NCBI GenBank assembly: GCA_019233165.1 | Contig: JAFAMS010000391.1 | Span: 1 to 15,355, forward strand | Direction: 5' to 3' | Length of the DNA stretch: 15,355 bases | Source: Vulcanimicrobiota bacterium | GTDB taxonomy: Bacteria > Vulcanimicrobiota > Vulcanimicrobiia > Vulcanimicrobiales > Vulcanimicrobiaceae | The notes under the pieces: model-generated | Databases searched by the model: none | The model's input: only the letters and a program-made list of their open reading frames with translations | What the model was told of the DNA's origin: nothing | Program-made: the position numbers and the translations under genes | Part shown: in pieces, positions 1 to 6,750 of the stretch | Layout: each line of letters opens with the position of its first letter | How positions within the stretch are numbered: position 1 is the first letter of the stretch

Positions 1-1516
1 CGACGTCGGCGATGCGGAACCCGCTTTCGATCGCCGCCGATTCCGCCGCCGCCCGCGGGGAGTGACGCCGCCGCGCGCGTTCGCGCAAACAGTTGTCGCA
101 CGCGTCGCAGAGCTCGCTCTCGTAGTCCTCGCCGAAATAGTTCAGGATGAAGCGTCGGCGGCACGAGCCCGATTCGGCGTACTGCAGCATCATCGCGAGC
201 TTGCTCTGATCGTACGATTTCTTCGTCTCGTAGTTCGCGAGATCGAGGATCCGGCTTCCGTCCTCGCCCGGCGGGACCGCGTACCGCCCCCGGGCCGAGG
301 CGACGATGTACCCGCTCTTTTTCAGGAGTGCCAAAACGACTTTGAGCTTGGTGAGCGGGAGCTGCGAGATCTTGCGCAGATCGGTGAGCGAAACGCCGTT
401 GTCCTGTGCGCCGAAGATCTCGAGCGTCCCGTAGACTTTCTGCACCTCTTCGATATCCGGATATTTTCCGGTGAGGAAATAGTTCTGCACGCGCGTGTCG
501 CTCATCCGATAGAGCAGGATGCAGCGCGAGAGCAGACCGTCGCGCCCGGCGCGACCCGCCTCTTGAGTGTACGCTTCGACCGAGCCCGGGAGATCGTAGT
601 GGACGACGAAGCGGATGTTGGGCTTGTCGATCCCCAGCCCGAAGGCGTTGGTAGCGACAACGGCGCGAATCTCTTCCTGTTGGAAGAGCTCGTGCACGGC
701 GATGCGGTCTTGCTTCTGCAGCTTCGAGTGATAGACCGCGGCCGGGAGCGCGAGGTGCTCGAACAAATACTTTTGGACCTCGAGCGCGTTCTTGATCGTC
801 GCCGTGTAGATGATCCCGGTCCCTTGCAGCTGGTCGTTGGCGAAGAGGTCCTTGAGGATCCGCAGTTTCGCGCTCTCGCTCTCGGCACGAAAGACTTCGT
901 AGCGCAAGTTCGGGCGGTCGAAGCCTTTGACGATCGTCTTCGTCCCGGGGATCCCAAGCTGCGTGAGAATGTCTTCGCGGACCGCCGGCGTCGCGGTCGC
1001 GGTCAGCGCCAAGACCGTCGGCTTGCCGAGCTCGGCGATGACGTGGCCGAGGCCCAGATATGCTGGGCGGAAATCGTGCCCCCACTGGCTGATGCAGTGC
1101 GCTTCGTCGACCACGAAGAGCGGGATCGAGAGTCGCTTCAGGACGGCGACGAACCGTTCGTCTTCGAGCTTTTCGGGCGTGACGAAGACGATCTTGATCT
1201 CGCCCCGCGCGATCCGCTCGAGCGCCGCCGCTTCCTGATCTTCCGAGAGCGTCGAGTTCAAAGCGACGACTTCCGTAACGCCGCGCTCGCGGAGCATGTC
1301 GAGCTGGTCCTTCATGAGCGCGATCAGCGGGCTCACGACGACGGTCGTCCCGTCGAGCAGCAGCGCCGGAAGCTGATAGCACAAGCTCTTTCCCGCGCCG
1401 GTCGCCAAGATTGCGAGCGTATCGTGCCCCGCCATGACGCGCGTGATGACGTCTTCTTGACCCGGGTTGAACGACGGGAAGCCGAACTTGTCGCGCAACG
1501 CGGCTTGCAGATTCAA
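1..1516 (-). CDS. recQ: ATP-dependent DNA helicase RecQ (C-terminus cut by window edge)
   Basis: RecQ is a 3'-5' superfamily 2 DNA helicase acting in recombination repair and at stalled forks. About 505 residues are visible, reading off the left edge. Walker A is ATGAGKSLCYQLP (about residues 38-50; Ala replaces the commoner Gly in TGGGKS). The Walker B box is DEAH at 137-140, followed by CISQWGHDFRP, the RecQ-specific aromatic-rich loop. The second RecA lobe carries the AFGLGIDKPNIRFVVH and QEAGRAGRDG motifs. The RecQ zinc region has Cys in SGSCRRRF and CDACDNC. The last visible residues (GFRIADV) enter a C-terminal segment; any HRDC domain lies outside. The TTG start is chosen because AGGAG lies 6 bases upstream and the protein begins at the usual RecQ N-terminus (ALRDKFGFPSFNPGQ). 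The gene is divergent from dnaX. The family call is secure; the exact C-terminal architecture is unknown. Confidence 0.96.
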   Translation of the reverse strand, partial: MNLQAALRDKFGFPSFNPGQEDVITRVMAGHDTLAILATGAGKSLCYQLPALLLDGTTVVVSPLIALMKDQLDMLRERGVTEVVALNSTLSEDQEAAALERIARGEIKIVFVTPEKLEDERFVAVLKRLSIPLFVVDEAHCISQWGHDFRPAYLGLGHVIAELGKPTVLALTATATPAVREDILTQLGIPGTKTIVKGFDRPNLRYEVFRAESESAKLRILKDLFANDQLQGTGIIYTATIKNALEVQKYLFEHLALPAAVYHSKLQKQDRIAVHELFQQEEIRAVVATNAFGLGIDKPNIRFVVHYDLPGSVEAYTQEAGRAGRDGLLSRCILLYRMSDTRVQNYFLTGKYPDIEEVQKVYGTLEIFGAQDNGVSLTDLRKISQLPLTKLKVVLALLKKSGYIVASARGRYAVPPGEDGSRILDLANYETKKSYDQSKLAMMLQYAESGSCRRRFILNYFGEDYESELCDACDNCLRERARRRHSPRAAAESAAIESGFRIADV

Positions 1517-1522
1517 CGTTTG

Positions 1523-1527
1523 CTCCT
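1523..1527 (-). promoter_or_regulatory. Shine-Dalgarno site of recQ
   Basis: On the minus strand AGGAG sits 6 bases before the TTG at 1516. No in-frame ATG or GTG with comparable support is seen nearby, so this site decides the recQ start. Confidence 0.6.
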
Positions 1528-1550
1528 GATGCGAACGGTGCGAAGGAGTA

Positions 1551-1580
1551 GTTATCTAAAAGCAGGCGGACGGATGTGAA
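1551..1580 (-). promoter_or_regulatory. Candidate sigma-70-type promoter of recQ
   Basis: Minus-strand TTCACA (1580-1575, five of six matches to TTGACA) is followed after 18 bases by GATAAC (1556-1551), or after 16 bases by TAGATA (1558-1553). This falls in a locally AT-richer patch of an otherwise GC-rich gap and would give a leader of roughly 30 bases before the recQ TTG. It is a motif match only. Confidence 0.3.
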
Positions 1581-1586
1581 AACCGG

Positions 1587-1611
1587 CCGCGGCTGGAAGC
1601 CGCTGCCGCGG
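1587..1611. repeat. GC-rich inverted repeat in the recQ-dnaX gap
   Basis: CCGCGGC (1587-1593) pairs with GCCGCGG (1605-1611). An alternative inner stem, GCGGC (1589-1593) with GCCGC (1599-1603), leaves loop TGGAA. There is no following T-run, so it does not look like an intrinsic terminator. The rest of the 210-base divergent gap (1517-1726) shows no RNA gene that I can recognise. A second small stem, CCGGGG/CTCCGG (1704-1709 with 1717-1722), lies just before the dnaX start. Confidence 0.4.
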
Positions 1612-1726
1612 TCTTGGTACCCACTCACAATACACCCCAAACCGCCCGAGGTTCCGGTCGCTCCGCCCCGCAGGTCGAGGACCCGCGAGCTAGGGGGGTT
1701 GCGCCGGGGACGGGAACTCCGGGCGC

Positions 1727-3268
1727 GTGTCCCTCTATCGCACGTGGCGGCCGCGAACGTTCGGCGATTTGGTCGGTCAAGATGCGGTCGTGCGTACGCT
1801 GACGACCGCGATCGAGACCGGGCGGCTCGCGCACGCCTATCTGTTCTCAGGCCCGCGCGGTTCGGGGAAAACTTCCGCCGCGAAGATCTTGGCGCGCTGC
1901 ATCGACTGCGTCGCGGGCCCGACCCCAACGCCAGACAACACGTGCGAGAACTGCCGCGCGATCTTGGACGGCACGGCGCTCGACGTGCTCGAGATCGACG
2001 CCGCGAGCAATCGCGGGATCGACGAGATTCGAGCCTTGCGCGAAGCCGTCAAGTTCGCGCCCGCGACGATGCGGCGCAAAGTTTACATCGTCGACGAAGC
2101 GCACATGCTCACGCGCGAAGGCGCGAACGCCTTCTTGAAGACGCTCGAAGAGCCGCCGGAGCACGCAGTCTTCATCTTGTGCACGACCGCGCCCGAAGCG
2201 CTTCCCGCGACGATTCTCTCGCGCTGCCAGCGGTATGCCTTCCGGCGGATCGCGGTCTCGACGATGATCGGGCGAATGCGAACGATCGCCGCCGCGGAAG
2301 GGATTGCGATCGACGAGCCGGCGCTCGCCGCGATCGCGTATCGGGCCGACGGCGGGCTCCGGGACGCGCTCACGATGCTGGAGCAGGCTGCGGCGTTCGG
2401 CGGCGGCCGCATCGATCTCGCCACGATCGAGGATGCGTTCGGCGCGACGGGTCGAGCGACGGCGCAAGAGCTCACCGCGGCGCTCCTTGCCGGCGACGCC
2501 GTCGGCGCGCTGCGGATCGTCGAGCGCGCGAGCGATGAAGGGATCGAGATGCAGACGCTGCTGCGAGGGACGATCGGCGAGCTGCGCCATCTCTTGGTCG
2601 GCCGAATCGATCCCGCGCTCTTGGAGCACGATCTCTCGGCCGAAGACATCGAGCGCGTGCTTCGGCTCACCGAGTCGACGTCGCAGGCGCGGCTCGTCCG
2701 CGGCCTTCGGCTCGCGCTCGACGCGCTCGCCGCAGCGCGGCTTTCGGGGAATGCGCGGCTCGAGCTCGAGACGGCGGTTCTGCGCTTCGTGCTGATCGCC
2801 GAGGACCCGACGCTCGAGAGCCTGTCCGCCCGGATCGAAGCGCTCGAGGGCGGCGCTCCGGCGGCGCCGGTTGCCCAACGTCCCGTTCCCCGCCCTGCGA
2901 AGCCGAAGGCGGCGGCACAGGCGGCTGCTCCGAAGCTGCCGGCCGGCGAGCTCACGCTTCAACGGCTCGAGCACCATTGGCCCGCCGTCATCGAACGGGT
3001 TCGCGAGCGAAAGCCCTCGGTCTCCGGCCATCTCGCGCGGGCGCGGCTCGTCGATTTTGACGGCGCGACCCTCACGATCGCCGTCCCCGACGAAACGACG
3101 CACGCGATGCTGCGCGACGCGCTCGCGATCGTCGGCCAGATGCTCGCCGACACGACCGGGCACGGGCTCGCGATCAAGACGATCATCTCGGAGCCGCCGG
3201 GCGAAGACGAGGGTGACGAACCCGACGCATCCGATCTGCTCGGATACGCGGTCAAGAAGCTACGATAG
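1727..3268 (+). CDS. dnaX: DNA polymerase III subunit tau/gamma (clamp loader ATPase)
   Basis: DnaX is the AAA+ motor of the replicative clamp loader. The 513-residue protein opens with SLYRTWRPRTFGDLVGQD, the standard DnaX N-terminus. Walker A GPRGSGKT is at 42-49, Walker B DEAH at 123-126, sensor 1 Thr at 153-154, and the SRC arginine-finger motif at 165-167. The zinc module is unusual: Cys61, Cys73 and Cys76 align with family ligands, but the first Cys of the usual CxxCxxC is Asp70, and an extra Cys occurs at 58. After about residue 365 comes an Ala/Pro-rich linker (APAAPVAQRPVPRPAKPKAA), then a compact C-terminal domain (about 400-500). I see no A-rich slippery site, so a frameshifted gamma form is not indicated. 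The GTG start has no clear Shine-Dalgarno but gives the exact family N-terminus. It heads the conserved dnaX-ybaB-recR cluster. Confidence 0.97.
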   Translation: MSLYRTWRPRTFGDLVGQDAVVRTLTTAIETGRLAHAYLFSGPRGSGKTSAAKILARCIDCVAGPTPTPDNTCENCRAILDGTALDVLEIDAASNRGIDEIRALREAVKFAPATMRRKVYIVDEAHMLTREGANAFLKTLEEPPEHAVFILCTTAPEALPATILSRCQRYAFRRIAVSTMIGRMRTIAAAEGIAIDEPALAAIAYRADGGLRDALTMLEQAAAFGGGRIDLATIEDAFGATGRATAQELTAALLAGDAVGALRIVERASDEGIEMQTLLRGTIGELRHLLVGRIDPALLEHDLSAEDIERVLRLTESTSQARLVRGLRLALDALAAARLSGNARLELETAVLRFVLIAEDPTLESLSARIEALEGGAPAAPVAQRPVPRPAKPKAAAQAAAPKLPAGELTLQRLEHHWPAVIERVRERKPSVSGHLARARLVDFDGATLTIAVPDETTHAMLRDALAIVGQMLADTTGHGLAIKTIISEPPGEDEGDEPDASDLLGYAVKKLR

Positions 3269-3280
3269 CGAGTATTGGCG

Positions 3281-3589
3281 ATGAATCAAGCACAGATGTT
3301 GGCGCAGGTTCGCAAGATGCAAGAGCAAATGGCGAAGGCGCAAGAAGAGTTGGCGAACACGACGGTCACCGGGACGGCGGCCGGCGACGCGGTCGCCATC
3401 GAGATGACCGGCGAGTTCCGCGTCAAGTCGGTTCGGATCAAGAAAGAAGCGGTCGATCCCGAAGACGTCGAGACGCTCGAAGATCTCGTTACGGTCGCCG
3501 TCAACGACGCGATCGCAAAGATTCAGGAGATCTCGGGGAAGAAGATGGGCGCGCTGACCGGCGGCTTGCGCATTCCGGGGCTGATGTAA
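3281..3589 (+). CDS. ybaB: Nucleoid-associated protein, YbaB/EbfC family
   Basis: YbaB/EbfC proteins are small dimeric DNA-binding proteins of the nucleoid, almost always encoded between dnaX and recR, as here. The product has 102 residues, the normal length. An N-terminal helix (about 1-25) rich in Gln, Lys and Met, with MNQAQMLAQVRKMQEQM, is followed by the family's beta core with TVTGTAAGDAV and IEMTGEFRVKSVRI, then EDLVTVAVNDAI and a C-terminal SGKKMGALTGGLRIPGLM, a typical family ending. ATG 3281 is preferred over an in-frame TTG at 3275, which would add only two residues; neither has a strong Shine-Dalgarno. It starts 12 bases after the dnaX stop, so co-transcription is likely. The TAA stop is immediately followed by the start region of recR. 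Confidence 0.95.
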   Translation: MNQAQMLAQVRKMQEQMAKAQEELANTTVTGTAAGDAVAIEMTGEFRVKSVRIKKEAVDPEDVETLEDLVTVAVNDAIAKIQEISGKKMGALTGGLRIPGLM

Positions 3590-3590
3590 G

Positions 3591-4199
3591 ATCGGCAAGA
3601 ACGGAATCGCCGGGCCGGTTCAAGCGCTGATCAACGAGTTCAGCAAGCTCCCGACCGTCGGTCAAAAGACCGCCGCCCGGCTCGTCTTCTACCTTCTGAA
3701 TCGCCCGCGCTCCGACGCCCAAAGCCTCGCCGACGCGATCGTCGCGCTCAAAGATCGCGTGCGCTTGTGCTCGCTCTGCTACGCGATCACCGAAGACGAC
3801 CCGTGCTCGATCTGCGCCGACGAAGAACGCGACGCGGAGCTGCTGTGCGTCGTCGCGGAGGCCAAAGACGTCTACGCGCTCGAGCGGACGCACGCGTACA
3901 AGGGGAAGTATCACGTCCTCGGCGGCCTGATCTCGCCGATGGACGGGATCGGTCCGGCGCAGCTGCGCGTCAAAGCGCTGATCGAACGGATCGGAGCGCA
4001 TCCGCCGCGCGAGATCGTGATCGCGACGAACCCCAACGCGGAAGGCGAGGCGACCGCAATCTATCTTTCGCGCCTGATCGCGCCGCTCGGGCCGCAGGTG
4101 ACGCGGCTCGCATACGGTCTGCCGATCGGCGGCGACCTCGACTACGCGGACGAGATCACGCTGGCGCGGGCGCTCGAAGGACGGCGCGCCCTCGGCTAG
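3591..4199 (+). CDS. recR: Recombination protein RecR (non-canonical start)
   Basis: RecR forms a ring-shaped clamp that works with RecO/RecF to load RecA on gapped DNA. Numbering from ATC 3591, the helix-hairpin-helix EFSKLPTVGQKTAARL is at 16-31, the zinc finger CSLC...CSIC is at 60-75, and the Toprim segment starts near 85 (LLCVVAEAKDVYALE), with DGIGP and ATNPNAEGEATAIYL downstream. The length of about 202 residues is normal. The reading frame opens after a TGA at 3582, and the first ATG, GTG or TTG in frame is GTG 3759, which would remove the whole helix-hairpin-helix. ATC 3591, one base after the ybaB stop, gives the family's usual N-terminal length; ATC 3606 and CTG 3627 are alternatives. 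Re-initiation after ybaB termination, a frameshift, or a sequence error could each explain it. The function call is secure, the start is not. Confidence 0.93.
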   Translation: MGKNGIAGPVQALINEFSKLPTVGQKTAARLVFYLLNRPRSDAQSLADAIVALKDRVRLCSLCYAITEDDPCSICADEERDAELLCVVAEAKDVYALERTHAYKGKYHVLGGLISPMDGIGPAQLRVKALIERIGAHPPREIVIATNPNAEGEATAIYLSRLIAPLGPQVTRLAYGLPIGGDLDYADEITLARALEGRRALG

Positions 4200-4205
4200 A
4201 GGCGG

Positions 4206-5087
4206 CTACGTCAAGAACGCGAGCAGCTTGGTAACGACCGTCTCGGGATTCTCTTCGCAAATGTAATGCCCGCCGGCGATGACGTCCGCGGTCACGTTCT
4301 CGGCGCGTTCGCGCCACAACGACTGCGCGTCGAACATCTGTTGAATGACGCCGCGATCGCCCCACATCGCAAACAGAGGAGCCGCTATCTTCCTGCCGCC
4401 GTCTTCCTCGTCGTCGCGAAGGTCGACCGACATCATCGCCCGGTAGTCTTCACAGGTCGCGTGCACGACGCCCGGATCGCGATAACAGCGGACGTACTCG
4501 GCAAGAGCCTCCGGCGCGAAGACGCCCTCGTTCGGCCCGCCTGACGCGGCGCCCAGATTCCGCAGAACGAAGTTCTCCGGGTCTGCCAGAATCGCGCGCT
4601 CCGGAAAATCGTACGGCTGCGCCAAGAAAAACCAGTGGTAGTAGGCGAGCGCGAATCCAACGTTCACGCGAGCCAGCATCTCGCGGCTCGGTGCGATGCT
4701 CAGTACGGCGATCCGTTCGACGGCATCGGGATGATCGAGAGCGATCCGGTGCGCGACGCGGGCTCCGCGGTCCCATCCGACGAGCCGGAAACGGCGGAAG
4801 CCGAGCGACCGCATGACGGCGACTTGATCGTTTCCGGTCGCGCGCTTCGAATAGACGCGATGCTCGCGGTCGCTCGGTGGTTTGTCGCTGTCCCCGTAGC
4901 CGCGCAAGTCCGTCGCGACCACCGTGAACCAGCGGGCGAGTGCCGGCCCCACGCGATGCCAGGTCACGTGCGATTGAGGGAAGCCGTGTAGTAGGAGAAC
5001 CGGTGGGCCGCTCCCGCCGACGACGGCGTTGATCGTGACTCCGTCTGCGCCGGGCAGCCTGCGGCGATCGAACCCGTCGAAGAACAC
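4206..5087 (-). CDS. Alpha/beta hydrolase, fluoroacetate dehalogenase-like
   Basis: This 293-residue alpha/beta hydrolase resembles haloacetate dehalogenases and soluble epoxide hydrolases. It has the oxyanion motif HGFPQSH at 34-40, the DLRGYGDSD loop at 60-68, and the nucleophile elbow GWDRGAR with Asp106. Compared from memory with Rhodopseudomonas fluoroacetate dehalogenase, the carboxylate-binding Arg pair (Arg107, Arg110), the halide-pocket His-Trp (YYHWFFLAQP, His151/Trp152), the pocket Tyr (CEDYRA, Tyr215) and the catalytic His (GGHYICEE, His274) are all present. The usual catalytic acid after strand 6 is replaced: LDILP in the reference is LSIAP here (Ser130). Asp244 in WGDRG, at the classical post-strand-7 position, may substitute. 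No signal peptide is seen, so it is probably cytosolic. The GTG start is 4 bases after the MOSC gene's stop, implying coupling. Epoxide hydrolase or another C-X hydrolase remains possible. Confidence 0.8.
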   Translation of the reverse strand: MFFDGFDRRRLPGADGVTINAVVGGSGPPVLLLHGFPQSHVTWHRVGPALARWFTVVATDLRGYGDSDKPPSDREHRVYSKRATGNDQVAVMRSLGFRRFRLVGWDRGARVAHRIALDHPDAVERIAVLSIAPSREMLARVNVGFALAYYHWFFLAQPYDFPERAILADPENFVLRNLGAASGGPNEGVFAPEALAEYVRCYRDPGVVHATCEDYRAMMSVDLRDDEEDGGRKIAAPLFAMWGDRGVIQQMFDAQSLWRERAENVTADVIAGGHYICEENPETVVTKLLAFLT

Positions 5088-5091
5088 GGCG

Positions 5092-5724
5092 TTAGTCTAC
5101 CCGCGAAACGACCTCGCCGGTCCGAACCCGTCCCGTGCGTTCGACCTCGCAGTACACCCCCATGAGGTTGTCCCGCTGCTGGGCGACGTAGCGCGAGATC
5201 TCGGGCGAGCTTCGCCCCGTCTCGATATCGTACGTCGGCGTCGCGCACCGCTGAATCGGCCGCAGGACTCGCAGCAGCGTCTCGCCGGCGGCGACGAGCG
5301 CGCCGACGAGCTCGCTCTCGGCGAGCGCCACGCCTTCCCACGCGCGAACGTAGAGGTTCGGGCGCCAGCGCAACGGGTCGAGCTCGCGGCCCAGGGCGCG
5401 CTCGACGTCGGCGATCCAGCGATCGAGAACCAGCGAGACGCGCCCCGCATCGAAGTAGCGCTCGCCGCTGCGAAGCTCGATCTCGACCCCGCGCTCCGCG
5501 GCCGCGCTCGTCGCATCGTCCGGCTCGGAGAGAAGATGCAGCCGGTTGTCCTCTTTGCCGCGGTACGTTTTCTCGTGCCGTGCGTGCGCCGGCGTCGCGA
5601 CGTAGAACGCGGCACGACGATCGCCTTCGAGCCCGTCGGTTTCGATCGCGATCGAGTCGTGCGCGACGGCGCGCAGACTCTTCGTCGGGTACGTCCAGAT
5701 GCGCTCGAGCGTCCCGAGTCTCAG
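5092..5724 (-). CDS. MOSC-domain protein (YcbX/mARC-like), apparent CTG start
   Basis: Read from 5724, this 210-residue protein has an N-terminal MOSC beta-barrel segment (LERIWTYPTKSLR, about 6-18; DGLEGDRR, 30-37) followed by the MOSC core with RWRPNLYVR and the conserved Cys in RPIQRCATPTYDIETG (Cys160). In YcbX and mARC proteins the equivalent Cys binds the molybdenum cofactor. Such enzymes act in N-hydroxylated substrate reduction or sulfur-carrier roles; no ferredoxin domain is fused here. No ATG, GTG or TTG occurs in frame between the upstream in-frame stop near 5857 and TTG 5373, which would delete over half the protein. CTG 5724 overlaps the preceding gene's TGA as CTGA, mirroring the common ATGA coupling. 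The gene lies between a DUF697 protein and a hydrolase in one minus-strand run. The MOSC call is strong; substrate and exact start are not known. Confidence 0.85.
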   Translation of the reverse strand: MRLGTLERIWTYPTKSLRAVAHDSIAIETDGLEGDRRAAFYVATPAHARHEKTYRGKEDNRLHLLSEPDDATSAAAERGVEIELRSGERYFDAGRVSLVLDRWIADVERALGRELDPLRWRPNLYVRAWEGVALAESELVGALVAAGETLLRVLRPIQRCATPTYDIETGRSSPEISRYVAQQRDNLMGVYCEVERTGRVRTGEVVSRVD

Positions 5725-6710
5725 AGGATCTTGCTCTTCACCCGCGCGACGATCTCGCGCGCCAGCTGCATCGCCGAGCTCTTCGTCTCCTCGTACAGTT
5801 TCGCCGCGTCGGCGGCGCTCATCTGACGCCCGTGCTCGTAGTAGAAGGTGACGCCCTCACCGACGACGATCGTGCCGGCGTACGCGATCGCCCCTTTGAT
5901 CGCGATCCCCGCAACGGGGATGAAGCCGGAAAGCTCGCGCGAGAGCGCGCGCCAGCCGAAACCGCCGCCGACGACGGGCAAGAGCTCCCAGACGCGTTGC
6001 AAGTCCGGATCTTTGCCGTAGCACGACCCGATCTGCAACACGAGCGCCATCTGTAAACCGGTGATCGCGACCATATCGCCGGCCGAAGCGATCGGTCCGA
6101 GGACGAGGCCGGCCAGCGGAACGTGATCGAGGACGGCACTTGCAGCGGCGACGGTGAGCGAGCGTTTCGCACAGTCGCGCGTCAGTTTCGCCGCGCAAAA
6201 TTCCCGTAAAATAGTGAGCCGGCGGGCGACGGCGACCTCAACGCCGGCGCAGGCCTGCACGAGATGCGGGAACACGGAGCCGCGGAGCGCGCCGGCCTCG
6301 AGCGAGGTGAGCGCGTACTCGCCGATTCGGCCCTTTTCCGGAAGGTTCGCCGGCGCGCTCGGCGTGACGTCGGGATCGACGATCAGCGAGAGGATCGGAA
6401 GCTTCAGGCCGGTGAGCGCGTCGAAGTCGGCGCCTTCGCCGTCGCCGGGGCGTCCGAGGAAGACGACTGCTTTGGCGTCGCCGGTGACGACCGTCGGCCG
6501 TCCCGGTACGATCGTCTCCAGCGTCGCGGCGGCCTCGGCTCGCGGTTCGGCACCCTCGAGGAGCGTCGCGCGGAATTCCGCGACGAGCGCCGGATCGCCG
6601 CACAAGAAGATGCGGAATGGCCGCCGCGCCTCGGCGTGCAGCGAGCCGACGTCGACTGCGCCGCGAACGAGCTTGAGGAGATCGGCGGTTCCGAGCACGG
6701 CCGCTTTCAT
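5721..6710 (-). CDS. DUF697-type membrane-associated protein with degenerate GTPase-like half
   Basis: This is a 329-residue protein of unknown function. The C-terminal part (about 175-310) fits the DUF697 pattern found behind GTPase domains: an alanine-rich helix, P-L-A-G...A...D, Q-M-A-L-V-L-QIGSCYGK, WELLPVVGGGFG, then FIPVAGIAIKGAIAYAGT and a terminal YYEHG. It holds two hydrophobic stretches that could sit in or on the membrane. The N-terminal part (about 30-165) follows the spacing of a small GTPase, but the P-loop is FLCGDPALVAEF with no GK[ST], and the position of the NKxD guanine motif reads SLIVDPDV. It is therefore likely nucleotide-independent. ATG 6710 is 40 bases after the M48 gene stop; the gap contains a perfect palindrome CTACCGGTAG (6720-6729). 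Its stop overlaps the MOSC gene start. The family assignment is by pattern recognition only. Confidence 0.7.
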   Translation of the reverse strand: MKAAVLGTADLLKLVRGAVDVGSLHAEARRPFRIFLCGDPALVAEFRATLLEGAEPRAEAAATLETIVPGRPTVVTGDAKAVVFLGRPGDGEGADFDALTGLKLPILSLIVDPDVTPSAPANLPEKGRIGEYALTSLEAGALRGSVFPHLVQACAGVEVAVARRLTILREFCAAKLTRDCAKRSLTVAAASAVLDHVPLAGLVLGPIASAGDMVAITGLQMALVLQIGSCYGKDPDLQRVWELLPVVGGGFGWRALSRELSGFIPVAGIAIKGAIAYAGTIVVGEGVTFYYEHGRQMSAADAAKLYEETKSSAMQLAREIVARVKSKIL

Positions 6711-6750
6711 GCCTGTCGTCTACCGGTAGCGTTCAGCGAAAGTTTCGCCG

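Noticed and set aside
62..1579. Long plus-strand open frame of about 505 codons
   Set aside because: It is antisense to recQ, has Arg/Asp/Glu-rich low-complexity composition and no domain; the minus strand codes for all RecQ motifs.
1612..1726. Possible SRP (4.5S) RNA or tRNA upstream of dnaX
   Set aside because: ffs is often found near dnaX, but the conserved SRP GGAAGGAAGCAGC-type loop is absent, and no tRNA arm with GGTTC box was found.
2850..2960. DnaX gamma-producing frameshift site
   Set aside because: No A-rich slippery heptamer followed by a stem is visible in the linker region; the codons there are GC-rich.
1847..3163. Minus-strand open frame of about 438 codons
   Set aside because: It lies opposite dnaX and has no recognisable motif or ribosome binding site.
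3759..4199. recR starting at GTG 3759
   Set aside because: It would remove the helix-hairpin-helix region and start at the first zinc finger cysteines, though the upstream codons clearly encode a RecR N-terminus.
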